From assembly GCA_009789175.1 (NCBI GenBank), contig CP046866.1, positions 3,251,992-3,315,991 of the forward strand: a stretch of 64,000 nucleotides of DNA. Direction: 5' to 3'. Below are positions 20,037-28,735 of this stretch, in pieces; position 1 is the first letter of the stretch; the number at the start of each line of letters is the position of its first letter. The DNA comes from Salinibaculum litoreum. Lineage in GTDB: Archaea; Halobacteriota; Halobacteria; Halobacteriales; Haloarculaceae. Made by a program: the position numbers and the translations under genes. The notes under the pieces were generated by a model. The model had not been told where the DNA came from. It made no database searches and was given only the letters and a program-made list of their open reading frames with translations.

Positions 20037-20879
20037 ATGACAGACGTTGTGGCTGCGGAGCACCCACTGGATGTGACGCTCTCGGAGGCCGAACTCGACG
20101 CGTACAGAGAACACATCACCTCGTTCATCGCCGAGACGGCGGACGCGGCCGGTGCTGAGAAGGCAGTCCTCGGGCTCTCGGGTGGTATCGATAGCACGCT
20201 CACGGCACACCTCGCGGTGGAGGCGCTTGGGACAGACTCGGTCTACGGGCTGGTCCTCCCGAGCGAGGTCAACCGCGAGGGGAACATGAGCGACGCCGAG
20301 CGGGTCGCTAGCCAACTGCTGGGTATCGAATACGACGTGGTCGAAATCGCGCCGCTAGTCGACGCCGTCCTCGAGGAGGCACCCGATGCGATGCGGACAG
20401 AGGACAGCGACCGGGCGCGGACGGCCGTCGGCAACATGCGTGCGCGTCTGCGGGCAGTACTCAACTACTTCGCTGCAAATAGCCACGGGGCAATCGTCGT
20501 CGGCACCGGCAACCGCAGCGAGGCACAGGTGGGCTATTTCACGAAGTACGGCGACGGTGCCGTCGACTGTCACCCGATTGCGCCGCTGTACAAACAGCAG
20601 GTCCGCCAACTGGCCCGCCACGTCGGCGTTCCCGAGGACCTCGCCGCAAAGACGGCAAGCGCCGAGCTATGGGCCGACCAGACCGACGAAGCGGAACTCG
20701 GCATCGACTACGACACGCTGGATTCGATTCTCGCCTTGCATATCGACGGGCCGCTGTCGCCGGCAGCGACCGCGAGACAGATCGGCGTCGATACCGAAGT
20801 CGTCGAGCGGGTCGCCGACCTCCACGACGCGAGCGCCCACAAACGCGAAGTCCCACCGGGACCGGACCCGCTGTACTGA
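20037..20879 (+). CDS. nadE: NAD(+) synthetase, ammonia-dependent type
   Basis: 280 residues. The ATP-pyrophosphatase P-loop SGGIDST is at 48-54, followed by GNMRARLRAVLNYFA, GTGNRSEAQVGYFTKYGDGA and PLYKQQVRQLARHVGVP, all standard in NadE. It catalyses the last step of NAD synthesis, amidation of deamido-NAD. No glutaminase domain is attached, so ammonia is the likely nitrogen donor. The C-terminal tail HKREVPPGPDP is the usual NadE ending. Convergent with the zinc-finger membrane protein, 12 nt apart. Confidence 0.95.
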   Translation: MTDVVAAEHPLDVTLSEAELDAYREHITSFIAETADAAGAEKAVLGLSGGIDSTLTAHLAVEALGTDSVYGLVLPSEVNREGNMSDAERVASQLLGIEYDVVEIAPLVDAVLEEAPDAMRTEDSDRARTAVGNMRARLRAVLNYFAANSHGAIVVGTGNRSEAQVGYFTKYGDGAVDCHPIAPLYKQQVRQLARHVGVPEDLAAKTASAELWADQTDEAELGIDYDTLDSILALHIDGPLSPAATARQIGVDTEVVERVADLHDASAHKREVPPGPDPLY

Positions 20880-20891
20880 GCGGCTGTCGTT

Positions 20892-21554
20892 CTAGCTCTC
20901 GGTCGTGACGATAATCCGGATGAAGTCACCCTCTCCCGGGGTGTTCTCGCTGGCTCCGTCCAGTTCGTAGCTCGCGGGGTCGACCGCGTTGCCGTTGACG
21001 GTCACGTTGACCGATGTTCCGGGGTCGCTGTCGCGGTAGGTCGTCCCATCGTACGTGACGCTGTTTTCAGAGACCTCGATTCCCAGCGTGGCCATGCCAT
21101 ACTCCAGCGTGACGCCGGGGGCGTGTTTGTGCCAGATGCGGCCGTTACCGTTTTCGAAGTGAAATGCGCTGTACTCTCTGGGATTCTGGAACTCCTGTCG
21201 GCTGAAGTCGAGTTCCTGGCCGTCGATGGTGACGTTGATGAGTCCGTGACCGTGTTCGCTCTGGGAGACCTGGCCGGGGGTCTGTGCCACATCGATACCG
21301 TTGACAGTGCTCTCCCCGCCACCGCCGGACCCGTGGACGAAGATGACGTAGCCGACGAGCAAGACGGAGACGGTAAGCACAACTCCGAGTACCAGCGGTC
21401 CTACCGGAACCCCGCCGTCGTCTTCGGTGTCCAGTTCCTCCTCGACGCGGCGCTGGTCTATCGTCCCCAGTTCCCCCTCGTGTTCCTCTTTGAGGTGTAT
21501 GAGATGAGACTGCTCATCATCGAAAGTGGCCCCACAGTAACTGCACTCCGGCAT
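20892..21554 (-). CDS. C2H2 zinc-finger membrane protein with extracellular domain
   Basis: 220 residues. An N-terminal C2H2-like finger (C4, C7, H17 or H20, H25) is followed by an acidic linker, one transmembrane helix (about 51-73), a glycine-rich spacer and a 145-residue domain that should lie outside the cell. The outer domain is rich in N-x-S/T sites and ends in short beta-like repeats. A cytoplasmic finger joined to an external domain suggests a membrane-anchored sensor or adaptor, but no homologue of known role is recognised. Confidence 0.7.
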   Translation of the reverse strand: MPECSYCGATFDDEQSHLIHLKEEHEGELGTIDQRRVEEELDTEDDGGVPVGPLVLGVVLTVSVLLVGYVIFVHGSGGGGESTVNGIDVAQTPGQVSQSEHGHGLINVTIDGQELDFSRQEFQNPREYSAFHFENGNGRIWHKHAPGVTLEYGMATLGIEVSENSVTYDGTTYRDSDPGTSVNVTVNGNAVDPASYELDGASENTPGEGDFIRIIVTTES

Positions 21555-21580
21555 TGCACACCGTTATACGGTCGAACCAT

Positions 21581-22270
21581 TCAGCCGTTTCGGTCCGACT
21601 CGAAGGTCTCGACCAGCTCCGCGAAGGCCGTTGCTTCCTGGTCTTCCTGGCTGGTGGTGTCCGCGTCGTCGCGGATGCGCTCTTTGAGTACTCGAATCGC
21701 GCCGGGGTCGTTGGCTGCGATTTCCGCTGCGACCGCCAGCGGGTCGTCGACGATGCGACTGACCAGTCCCATTCGGTGTGCCTCCTCGGCGTCGACGGTT
21801 CGACCGGAGAGTGACAGATCGAGTGCCTCCCCATCGCCGACGATGGCCGGCAGCCGTGCGGTGCCACCCCACGCGCCGAAGAGACCGAGCGCGACGCCGG
21901 TTTCGGCGAGTGTGGCCGTCGGCGTGGCGACGCGGATGTCACAGGCCAACGCGAGTTCGACGCCGCCCCCGCGTGCTGCGCCGTCGATACCGGCCACGAC
22001 TGCACCGTCGTATTCCGCGAGTGCGGTGGCGACTTCCTGGCCGCGGCGAGCAAAGTCGGCCGCTCCCTCGCTGTCGAGTCCGGCGACCACGTCGAGGTCC
22101 GCTCCTGCACAGAACGCCTCGCCAGAACCGTGAAGCATGAGTACGGGCTCGGTCGCTTCCTCGATGGCGGCTTCGAGTGCATCCAGGCCCGCGCGTGTGA
22201 GAGCGTTGCGGCGTTCGGGTCTATCGAGAGTGAGTACGCGAACGTTACCCTCGACGGTCGACCGTATCAT
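21581..22270 (-). CDS. Enoyl-CoA hydratase/isomerase family protein
   Basis: 229 residues from the ATG at 22270, slightly short for the crotonase family. The CoA-binding and oxyanion-hole segments are clear: GEAFCAGADLD and GAARGGGVELALACDIR. The first catalytic glutamate of crotonase is present (GGVELAL). The second, expected just before LG in the next segment, seems replaced (ETGVALGLFG), judged by eye, so it may be an isomerase, hydrolase or other crotonase-type enzyme. The open frame upstream of 22270 is the shadow of the divergent gene. Confidence 0.85.
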   Translation of the reverse strand: MIRSTVEGNVRVLTLDRPERRNALTRAGLDALEAAIEEATEPVLMLHGSGEAFCAGADLDVVAGLDSEGAADFARRGQEVATALAEYDGAVVAGIDGAARGGGVELALACDIRVATPTATLAETGVALGLFGAWGGTARLPAIVGDGEALDLSLSGRTVDAEEAHRMGLVSRIVDDPLAVAAEIAANDPGAIRVLKERIRDDADTTSQEDQEATAFAELVETFESDRNG

Positions 22271-22330
22271 AGCCGGTGGTAGCTCGGCATTTCCAAAGGT
22301 CTTTGGCTTCCCCGCCGCTAGGTAGGGATA

Positions 22331-23005
22331 ATGGAGGAAGCCGCGGCAGTCCGTCGCGCCGCGCTGGATGCCATCGAGGATGTCGACCCCGCCGAACTTC
22401 ACGACCGCATCGAGATGCAACTCGGTGAGGGGTCGATGGCTCCGGGTGTTTTGACGATACTCACCACCCGGGCGCTCGATTCGGGGCCCAGCACCGATGT
22501 CGACGACGGCACGTTGCTCGACCCGGTGGCCAACCGTGCCGCTGGCGTGCAACTCATCTACGACGGACTGCGACTCACACGTGAACTCGCGACTGACGAA
22601 CCGTGGATATCGGGCTCGAAAGACACCGGAGACCTCGCTGTCCTTGCTGCCGACGTGCTGGTCGCCCGTGGGTTTTACCTGCTGGCTCGGACCGAAGCCG
22701 CCGACGCCGCCGTCGAGGTGGTCCGTGCGTTCGGCCAGGACCAGACTGTCGGCCGGATGACCGGTGACGACGCCCTCCGGCGGAATCTGGAGGCGGACGC
22801 GCTCGAACTGGCAGTCGTTGCCGGTGCGACACTCGGGGACACGAGTGCGTCCCCGCGGCTCCGGGAGTTCGCCGCCGAGATGGCAAACGGGAGTCCCTTC
22901 CCCGATGCCGAGGCGTTTTTCCCCGAAACCGTCACAGACGCCCTCGACACACTCGCTACCGAGAATACTGGTGGGCACGGCGTGCGGACTTCGGCGGACC
23001 AATGA
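22331..23005 (+). CDS. Conserved haloarchaeal helical protein
   Basis: 224 residues, alpha-helical with many alanines and leucines, and no cysteine or obvious catalytic motif. A central stretch (VLVARGFYLLARTEAADAAV) hints at the all-helical polyprenyl-synthase-like fold but lacks DDxxD motifs, so no activity is assigned. It starts 61 nt from the divergent crotonase gene and is followed by tRNA-Thr on the same strand. Confidence 0.7.
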   Translation: MEEAAAVRRAALDAIEDVDPAELHDRIEMQLGEGSMAPGVLTILTTRALDSGPSTDVDDGTLLDPVANRAAGVQLIYDGLRLTRELATDEPWISGSKDTGDLAVLAADVLVARGFYLLARTEAADAAVEVVRAFGQDQTVGRMTGDDALRRNLEADALELAVVAGATLGDTSASPRLREFAAEMANGSPFPDAEAFFPETVTDALDTLATENTGGHGVRTSADQ

Positions 23006-23048
23006 ATCGAAACGCCTAAAGACAGTACGGAACAACGATTGAATGCGC

Positions 23049-23120
23049 GCCTGGGTAGCTTAGCGGTAAAGCGCGTCCTTGGTAAGGACGAGACCCCGGA
23101 TTCAAATTCCGGCCTAGGCT
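23049..23120 (+). tRNA. tRNA-Thr(GGT)
   Basis: 72-nt cloverleaf: acceptor GCCTGGG/CCTAGGC (one G-T pair), anticodon stem CGTCC/GGACG with loop TTGGTAA, T-arm CCGGA-TTCAAAT-TCCGG, discriminator T. No intron. The 258 bp that follow, up to the kinase stop, hold a TATA-like TTTATATC at about 23189 but no gene that I can support. Confidence 0.95.
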
Positions 23121-23378
23121 CTTTTCCAAGCGATTAACGCGGAGCAGCAGCGACGGGGACGGCGTACGTGTGCAAAGTCGACTGTAGGTTTATATCCCGT
23201 CAGTCGCGCAGCGCGGTGAGTGCGTTTGTACCGACGCGGTCGGTGGGAAAGTGTCCGGTCGGCGTCAGTATATCTGTCGCCTGTAACTCTATCAATCTGC
23301 ACCGACTCATTGCGGGAGTCCGGAGGCTTGCGGGACGGCTTCGCCGGCGCGCTCTTTACGTACGTACAGCCGACAGTA

Positions 23379-25601
23379 TCAGTCGGCGTCCGGTTCCGGT
23401 GACTCCGGTGTCGCGTCCCCGGTGGCCCGGGGGAGACTCACCACGACACTGGTGCCCCCGGATGGTGTGTCCTCGAAGGTGACTTCACCGCCAAATAGCG
23501 CCACCGTCCAGTAGACAATCCACAGGCCCAGGCCAGTCCCGTGCTGGAGTGGCGTTTCCTCGCCCGTTTCGAACGGTGCCTGTTCGTGGCGCGGGATGCC
23601 GGGACCGTCATCCGCGATGACGATCTCTATCCACTCGCCGGCCCGCTCCTCCCTGGCTGGTCTGGCAGTCAGCCTCACTTCCGGTTCGGGCTGGTCGTTG
23701 TGTGCGATGGCGTTGGTGAGCAGTTCCCGCAGCGCTACCTGTAGTCGATTGTCCGCACGGGCGTACAGTCCATCCGGGCCGCTGATACTGAGTGTGGCGC
23801 TGGGATGTGACTCCGAAAACTCCTCGACGAGTGTCGAGAGCAATTCCTGTACGTCACAGGCAGTCTCGGCCGGTGACTCGTCGTCGAACAGCGAGCGGAC
23901 CGTTCCGGCTTCGTCGCTCAGCCGCGCCAGTTCCTCGGTTCGGGCTTCGATTGCCGAGACGTGTGACTCCAGCTCTGTCCCGGCAAGCTCGTCGCGGAGC
24001 AATGCGGCGTGGCCTTCGATGACGGTCATGCCGTTCCGGACGTTGTGTCGTAGCACGCGGTTGAGGACGCCGAGCCGTTGCTCGCGCAGCCGGCGGTTCG
24101 TCACGTCGGCCTCGATAGCGACGAAGTGGCTGATTTCCCCCGCGGCGTTCGTAATCGGCGAAATCGTCTGGTCGACGTGGTATAGCTCCCCGTTTTTGCG
24201 CTGATTGATGAGGCGGGCATCCCATCTCTCGCCGTCGAGAATCGTCTCCCACAGCTCCCTGTAGAACGCTTCGTTGTGTTTGCCAGATTTGAGAATGCGT
24301 GGCGTCTGACCCACGGCCTCGGCACTGCTGTAGCCCGTGCGGGCCTCGAACGCGGGGTTCACGTACTCGATGATGCCGCCCCTGTCCGTGATGAACGCGG
24401 AGTGAGCCATATTCTCGACAGCTTTTTTGAACAACTGCAGGTTCTGGTCGCGCTCCTTGCGCTCGGTGACGTCTTGCTGGAAGCCGATGAAGTGTCGGAC
24501 GTCCCCGCTGTCGTCTCTCACCGGGGCGATACTCACACGGTTCCAGAACTGGCTGCCGTCTTTCCGATAGTTCCGGAGCTCCACTGATACCGGCTCGGCA
24601 GCAGCAATCGCTTCCCGCAGTTTCTTCACGGACTCGGCCCGGGTGTCTTCGCCCTGCAGGAACCGACAGTTTCGGCCGAGGGCATCGGCTTCGGTGTAGC
24701 CGGTCACCTCCTCGAACCCGTCGTTTACGTAGATTATCGGGTTATCTTCCCTGGTGGGGTCGCTGATGGTGATGCCGACGGGTGCCTCGTCCATCGCCCG
24801 CGATTTCAATTCGAGTTCCCGCTCGTAGGCCTTCTGTGCGGTCACGTCCCGTGCCGAGAGGATGACCGGCGACTGGTCGGTGTCATCGAGCGTCGCGGCC
24901 GAGACTTCCAGTTGACGGGTCTCTCCGTCGTTTCGCAGACATGCCAGCTCACCGGTCCACCCGCCCTCGGCCTGCTGGATGTCCTGGAGTATCGACCGGA
25001 GTCGCTCGCGGTACTCTGGTGCGATTATCGCAGACGGTGACACAGAGAGCAACTCCTCGCGTGTGTACCCGACGAGGTCACACGCTGCCGGGTTGCACTC
25101 GGTAATCTCTTTCCCCGTGGGTGTGATGACGATGAGCGCGTCGTTCGTCGCGTTGAACACCCGTTGGAACCGCGTCTGGACGTCCTCGTAACGCCTGGAC
25201 AACTCCAGGGACTGCTCGCGGCGGGCGAGCAGGTTCCCCAGCCGACGGTGCAGGGTCGTCCTGGTGACTGGTGCAGCCACGACTTCGTCGATGAGCGGTG
25301 GCCCGTCGTCATTCTGTTCGGACGGCGGCGGGATGGTCCCCCGTGATTGCTCCTGGCGAATCAGCAGCACCGGACAAAACGTCGGGTCGGCGTCCCGCTT
25401 GTGCGCCCGGAGGGCACCGCGGTAGGACGGGACCATCCGGTCACCGATGACATAGCAGTCGGCAGCGACGAGTTCGTCCCCGGTGACGATGTCGTACCGG
25501 TCACCGAGTAACTCCGTGAGGGCTGTTCGGTCACTGTCCCCGTGGACGAGCAACTGCACGGTCTGGCGGTCACCGTCTTCAGGGGTCGGCTGGTCGGTCA
25601 T
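23379..25601 (-). CDS. LOV/PAS histidine kinase, predicted blue-light sensor
   Basis: 740 residues. N-terminal 1-130 resembles a degenerate receiver-like domain. Three PAS domains follow: about 140-255, 265-380 and 386-500. The second is a LOV domain: IIYVNDGFEEVTGY, then GRNCRFLQ with the adduct cysteine C312, plus the flavin-contact residues R313, Q316, N344, N354 and Q375, closely matching Bacillus YtvA by eye. The dimerisation helix carries a likely phospho-acceptor H519 (LRHNVRNGM), and the ATPase domain has N630, DDGPGIP (664-670) and GTGLGLWIV. No membrane segment, so cytoplasmic. It starts 6 nt after the stop of the KaiC-like gene, clearly one operon. The partner response regulator is not adjacent. 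Confidence 0.92.
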   Translation of the reverse strand: MTDQPTPEDGDRQTVQLLVHGDSDRTALTELLGDRYDIVTGDELVAADCYVIGDRMVPSYRGALRAHKRDADPTFCPVLLIRQEQSRGTIPPPSEQNDDGPPLIDEVVAAPVTRTTLHRRLGNLLARREQSLELSRRYEDVQTRFQRVFNATNDALIVITPTGKEITECNPAACDLVGYTREELLSVSPSAIIAPEYRERLRSILQDIQQAEGGWTGELACLRNDGETRQLEVSAATLDDTDQSPVILSARDVTAQKAYERELELKSRAMDEAPVGITISDPTREDNPIIYVNDGFEEVTGYTEADALGRNCRFLQGEDTRAESVKKLREAIAAAEPVSVELRNYRKDGSQFWNRVSIAPVRDDSGDVRHFIGFQQDVTERKERDQNLQLFKKAVENMAHSAFITDRGGIIEYVNPAFEARTGYSSAEAVGQTPRILKSGKHNEAFYRELWETILDGERWDARLINQRKNGELYHVDQTISPITNAAGEISHFVAIEADVTNRRLREQRLGVLNRVLRHNVRNGMTVIEGHAALLRDELAGTELESHVSAIEARTEELARLSDEAGTVRSLFDDESPAETACDVQELLSTLVEEFSESHPSATLSISGPDGLYARADNRLQVALRELLTNAIAHNDQPEPEVRLTARPAREERAGEWIEIVIADDGPGIPRHEQAPFETGEETPLQHGTGLGLWIVYWTVALFGGEVTFEDTPSGGTSVVVSLPRATGDATPESPEPDAD

Positions 25602-25607
25602 AGTCGC

Positions 25608-27104
25608 TTAGTGTTCAGTGTCAGTGCTCCCGTCCCGGGGGGTCGGTGCCCCCTGCATGATACCTCTCACGCTGTCGAAGGGACCCTCGATGACCAGCCC
25701 TTCCCCGGACACGATGGAAAACTGGTGGAAGCGACTGTCGAAGTCACCGAGTCGCTTTTTCACGACGCCGATTGCCCGGTCCAGCTCGCCGTCGACCTCC
25801 ACGTAGGACAGGAACACGATGTTGTCAGCGATGTAGCTCGTGTCCGTACTCGTGGCTTCGGGGATGCCTGTGAGCCGGTCGGCTTCGTCGGTGACCAGCA
25901 CTGCGATGCCCCGGTTTTTCAACACCCGTGTGAGTCCATGGAGGCGTCGGACCAGTCGCTGGTCGTCGCCCTGTAGGGATATCTTGTATCCCGAGAGGCC
26001 GTCGATGAACACTGCGTCGGGCTCGTACTCGTCGACCTGATTGAGGACGTGCTGGCCGAACTCCTCGGCCGACCGCACCAGTGGCTCCGTCTCTGTCAGG
26101 CGTATCTTCCCCTGTTCGTGCATCTCACGCATCGGGATGCCGAGCGTCTCCAACCGGTGTACGAACTGGTCGATGGACTCCTCGAAGACGTACCCCAGTG
26201 CCGTCCCTCCGTTTTCGACGATGCCGGTGAGTATCTGTGCTCCTGTCGTCGATTTGCCGATTCCCGTCGGCCCACTGATAAACGAGACAGTGCCACGTTC
26301 GAGACCGCCACCGAGGAGGTCGTCCAGAGCGTCGTGGCCGGTCGCCATGAGCTCCGGGTTGAACGTCCGGTTGTCGTGTTTCGGGATGATTTGTGGGTAG
26401 ACCTCGATACCGCTCGCACGGATTTCGAACCCGTGTGTGCCGTCTTTCTGCCCGAGTCCGCGGTGTTTCGGGACCGAAAGCCGCCGCTCGCTCTCGTCGA
26501 GATACAGGTTGATGATGCCGTCGCTGAGTGACTCGAAATCGTCGTACGTCCCCGACGAAGAGCCGTTTCTGTTGATGGTTCTCGTCACGACTGTCGTCAC
26601 CTGCCGGCTCCGGAGAAAGCGAATGAGCGACTGCAGTCGCTTGCGGTACTGGTAGTCGTCCCGCTCGACGTACTGGAGCTGTGTAATCGGGTCGATGAGG
26701 AGTCGCTGTGGGTCGACATCCTCGATGACCTGCTTGATATCCGTGGTGAACCGTTCGGATTCGACTTCGGTGGCATCGACGAGGTTGTAGGATTGGTCCT
26801 CCGCGAAGAAATCCGTCCCCGGTCCGATGTCGAGAAACTCGGCGTCCCGGATGTCGATGCCGAGGCGGGCTGCGTTGACAAGAATGTCCTCGCGAGACTC
26901 CTCTCCGTGGATGTAGACGACCGTCTCGTCGGCATCCAGTCCCGCCCGCAGGAAGTGCTGGCCGAGCAGTGACTTCCCCGTGCCCGAGACTCCCTGGACG
27001 AGATACGTTCTGCCGCCGACGTAGCCGCCGTTGAGTAACTCGTCGAGTTCCGGAATCCCCGATGCCACCAGGTCGATTTCCCTGCTTGCCGTCTCCTCAG
27101 ACAT
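25608..27104 (-). CDS. Two-domain KaiC-like ATPase
   Basis: 498 residues with two RecA-type KaiC domains. Domain 1: Walker A GVSGTGKS (38-45), catalytic EE 68-69, Walker B LLIDP with D138. Domain 2: Walker A GPTGIGKS (278-285), EE 308-309, Walker B VFIDG with D368. The length is close to cyanobacterial KaiC (about 519). By eye, KaiC S431 corresponds to S423 here, while T432 is replaced by Y424 (DTSYIADN). No kaiA or kaiB is in the window. Haloarchaeal KaiC homologues are known; some are light/dark regulated. It is the first gene of the operon with the LOV kinase and may be its signalling partner. Confidence 0.92.
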   Translation of the reverse strand: MSEETASREIDLVASGIPELDELLNGGYVGGRTYLVQGVSGTGKSLLGQHFLRAGLDADETVVYIHGEESREDILVNAARLGIDIRDAEFLDIGPGTDFFAEDQSYNLVDATEVESERFTTDIKQVIEDVDPQRLLIDPITQLQYVERDDYQYRKRLQSLIRFLRSRQVTTVVTRTINRNGSSSGTYDDFESLSDGIINLYLDESERRLSVPKHRGLGQKDGTHGFEIRASGIEVYPQIIPKHDNRTFNPELMATGHDALDDLLGGGLERGTVSFISGPTGIGKSTTGAQILTGIVENGGTALGYVFEESIDQFVHRLETLGIPMREMHEQGKIRLTETEPLVRSAEEFGQHVLNQVDEYEPDAVFIDGLSGYKISLQGDDQRLVRRLHGLTRVLKNRGIAVLVTDEADRLTGIPEATSTDTSYIADNIVFLSYVEVDGELDRAIGVVKKRLGDFDSRFHQFSIVSGEGLVIEGPFDSVRGIMQGAPTPRDGSTDTEH

Positions 27105-27399
27105 GCTGGACTCTCCGATACTGTGAGCAGGTCTGCGACGTACGGGTTCGCAGCCGGTTCAGACGGCGACAGCGAAACGACTTCCAGGGATGCTCCGGCC
27201 GGGCTCGCTGTTCTCCCGCGTGCCCGGACTGGCGGCTCTTGGCTCCCCACGGGTGGCTGGATTTCCACGAGCCCAGAACGCAACGACGTGTGGGCCCTTC
27301 CGGTGCAGTCATACGAGTATCTCAGAAGTCGAGGGTCATAAGTGGCGGTTCTAATTAACGGGGGTTCGACAGCCACGAAGTCGAGGAGCCGGTCCTGGT
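27105..27399. other. Upstream region of the KaiC-LOV kinase operon
   Basis: 295 bp that should hold the operon promoter. Read on the minus strand there is a TATA-like CTTATGA at about 27335-27342, which would imply a leader longer than 200 nt; a closer promoter was not recognised. No gene seen. Confidence 0.35.
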
Positions 27400-28014
27400 T
27401 CACTCCACGCCGCCGACGCCGCTCTCGGCTGCAGGCAGGTCGTAGGGTTCGGGGTCGAGCCCGAGTTCTTCGAGTGCAGCCTGCAGGTGTTCGTCTTTCG
27501 CGTAGTCGGCTCCGGCTTCCTCCCGGATGCGCTGGGCGGTCGCCAGCACTTCTGCGGTGCGGTCGTCGGGGTAGTCGTACTTGTCTGCGGTGAGTTCGAT
27601 GACGAGACCGTTGTTGTCGGTGGTGTACAGCGAGTGGAAGATACCGCGGTCGAAGACGTTGTACTGCTTGCCGGCCTCCTCGAGTGCAGCCATCACGTCC
27701 TCGTAGCGTTCGGGGTCGACGCTGAAACAGAGGTGGTGGACGCCGCCGACACCGGGCCGCTGGCCGCGGGGGTTCGAGGGACGGTCGTCGCTGACGAAGA
27801 CGGTGAGGATGCGGCCGTCCCCGGTGTCGAAAAAGAGGTGTGTCTGGTCGGGGTCGTCGAGGTTGGGCTGGCGAAGCACGAGTGCCATCCCGAGCAGGTC
27901 CCGGTAGAAGGCAACGGTGTCCGCGGCGTTCGAGCCCCAGATGGTCATGTGGTCGGTTCCCGTCGTGTGGAACGGACTGTCCGGTCGCTCTGCGGTGACT
28001 GGTTCCTCTGTCAT
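27400..28014 (-). CDS. VOC-family (glyoxalase/dioxygenase) protein
   Basis: 204 residues from the ATG at 28014. The N-terminal 140 residues form a vicinal-oxygen-chelate domain: TTGTDHMTIWGSNAADTVAF, then RDLLGMALVLRQPN, GVGGVHHLCFSVD and GLVIELT, with the metal ligands expected at the first His, the HHL His and the final Glu. A helical tail of about 60 residues follows. Such proteins include glyoxalases and ring-cleaving dioxygenases; the substrate is not evident. Upstream in-frame sequence is not conserved-looking. Confidence 0.87.
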   Translation of the reverse strand: MTEEPVTAERPDSPFHTTGTDHMTIWGSNAADTVAFYRDLLGMALVLRQPNLDDPDQTHLFFDTGDGRILTVFVSDDRPSNPRGQRPGVGGVHHLCFSVDPERYEDVMAALEEAGKQYNVFDRGIFHSLYTTDNNGLVIELTADKYDYPDDRTAEVLATAQRIREEAGADYAKDEHLQAALEELGLDPEPYDLPAAESGVGGVE

Positions 28015-28123
28015 GCTCACGATTGGTGCCTGAGCGACATATACTCGGTGGCAGTCAGCACCGCGACGAATCGCGTTCTCATCCGGCCCGGACTGTTTTA
28101 CTCCCGGAGCCCCGACTGTCGGT

Positions 28124-28735
28124 ATGCGCCTGCGTGGCCGCCCGACGCTGCAGACTCTCGCCGTGATTCTCGCCGTCTTCGCCTTCCAGCAGGTGGTCGG
28201 CGTGCTGGCCGTCGCGGAGTATTTCCTGTTCGTCATGGACCCGACGGTGACCGCCCGGCCCTGGGTGCTCGCCACCAGCGTCTATGCCCACAGCGGCGTG
28301 ACCCACCTCCTCGCGAATGTCATCGTTCTCGCCCTCGTCGGCCCGCTCGTCGCTCGCCGGACGACTGCGGTTAGATATCACGCGTTCTTCCTCACGACCG
28401 GCGCTTTCGCGGGGCTGGCAGAGGTCTCTCTGGGTGGTCTCGTGGGCCCGCCACACGCTGTTCTCGGGGCCAGCGGGGCGATACTCGCGCTCGTGGGCTA
28501 TCTGCTGAGCGGGAACGCTGTCTCGACACGGCTGCTCGACCGACTGCAGGTCTCACCCCGCATCCAGCTCGTCGTCCTCGCAGTGGTGGTCGTGGCGGTG
28601 ACGCTTGCGACCAGCAGTCCAGGGACGGCGGTCATCGGACACGCCGCCGGGTTGACCGTCGGACTCGTCGCCGGGCGCGCACGGCTCATCGATGTCTCGC
28701 AGTCCCCGACGCCGGAACCGGAGTTCCGGGTCTAG
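28124..28735 (+). CDS. Rhomboid-family intramembrane serine protease
   Basis: 203 residues, six hydrophobic helices. The rhomboid signature is complete: H56 and H61 with N65 (HSGVTHLLAN), nucleophile S117 in GASG (115-118) and partner H173 (IGHAAG). It cleaves single-pass membrane proteins within or near the membrane; substrate unknown. It ends in CTAG shared with the stop of the convergent PAP2-like gene (4-nt overlap). ATG is 109 nt from the divergent VOC gene. Confidence 0.9.
   Translation: MRLRGRPTLQTLAVILAVFAFQQVVGVLAVAEYFLFVMDPTVTARPWVLATSVYAHSGVTHLLANVIVLALVGPLVARRTTAVRYHAFFLTTGAFAGLAEVSLGGLVGPPHAVLGASGAILALVGYLLSGNAVSTRLLDRLQVSPRIQLVVLAVVVVAVTLATSSPGTAVIGHAAGLTVGLVAGRARLIDVSQSPTPEPEFRV

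Noticed and set aside
22271..23035. N-terminal extension of the crotonase frame to 484 codons
   Set aside because: The extension is antisense to the 224-aa gene at 22331-23005; the crotonase starts naturally at MIRSTVEG.
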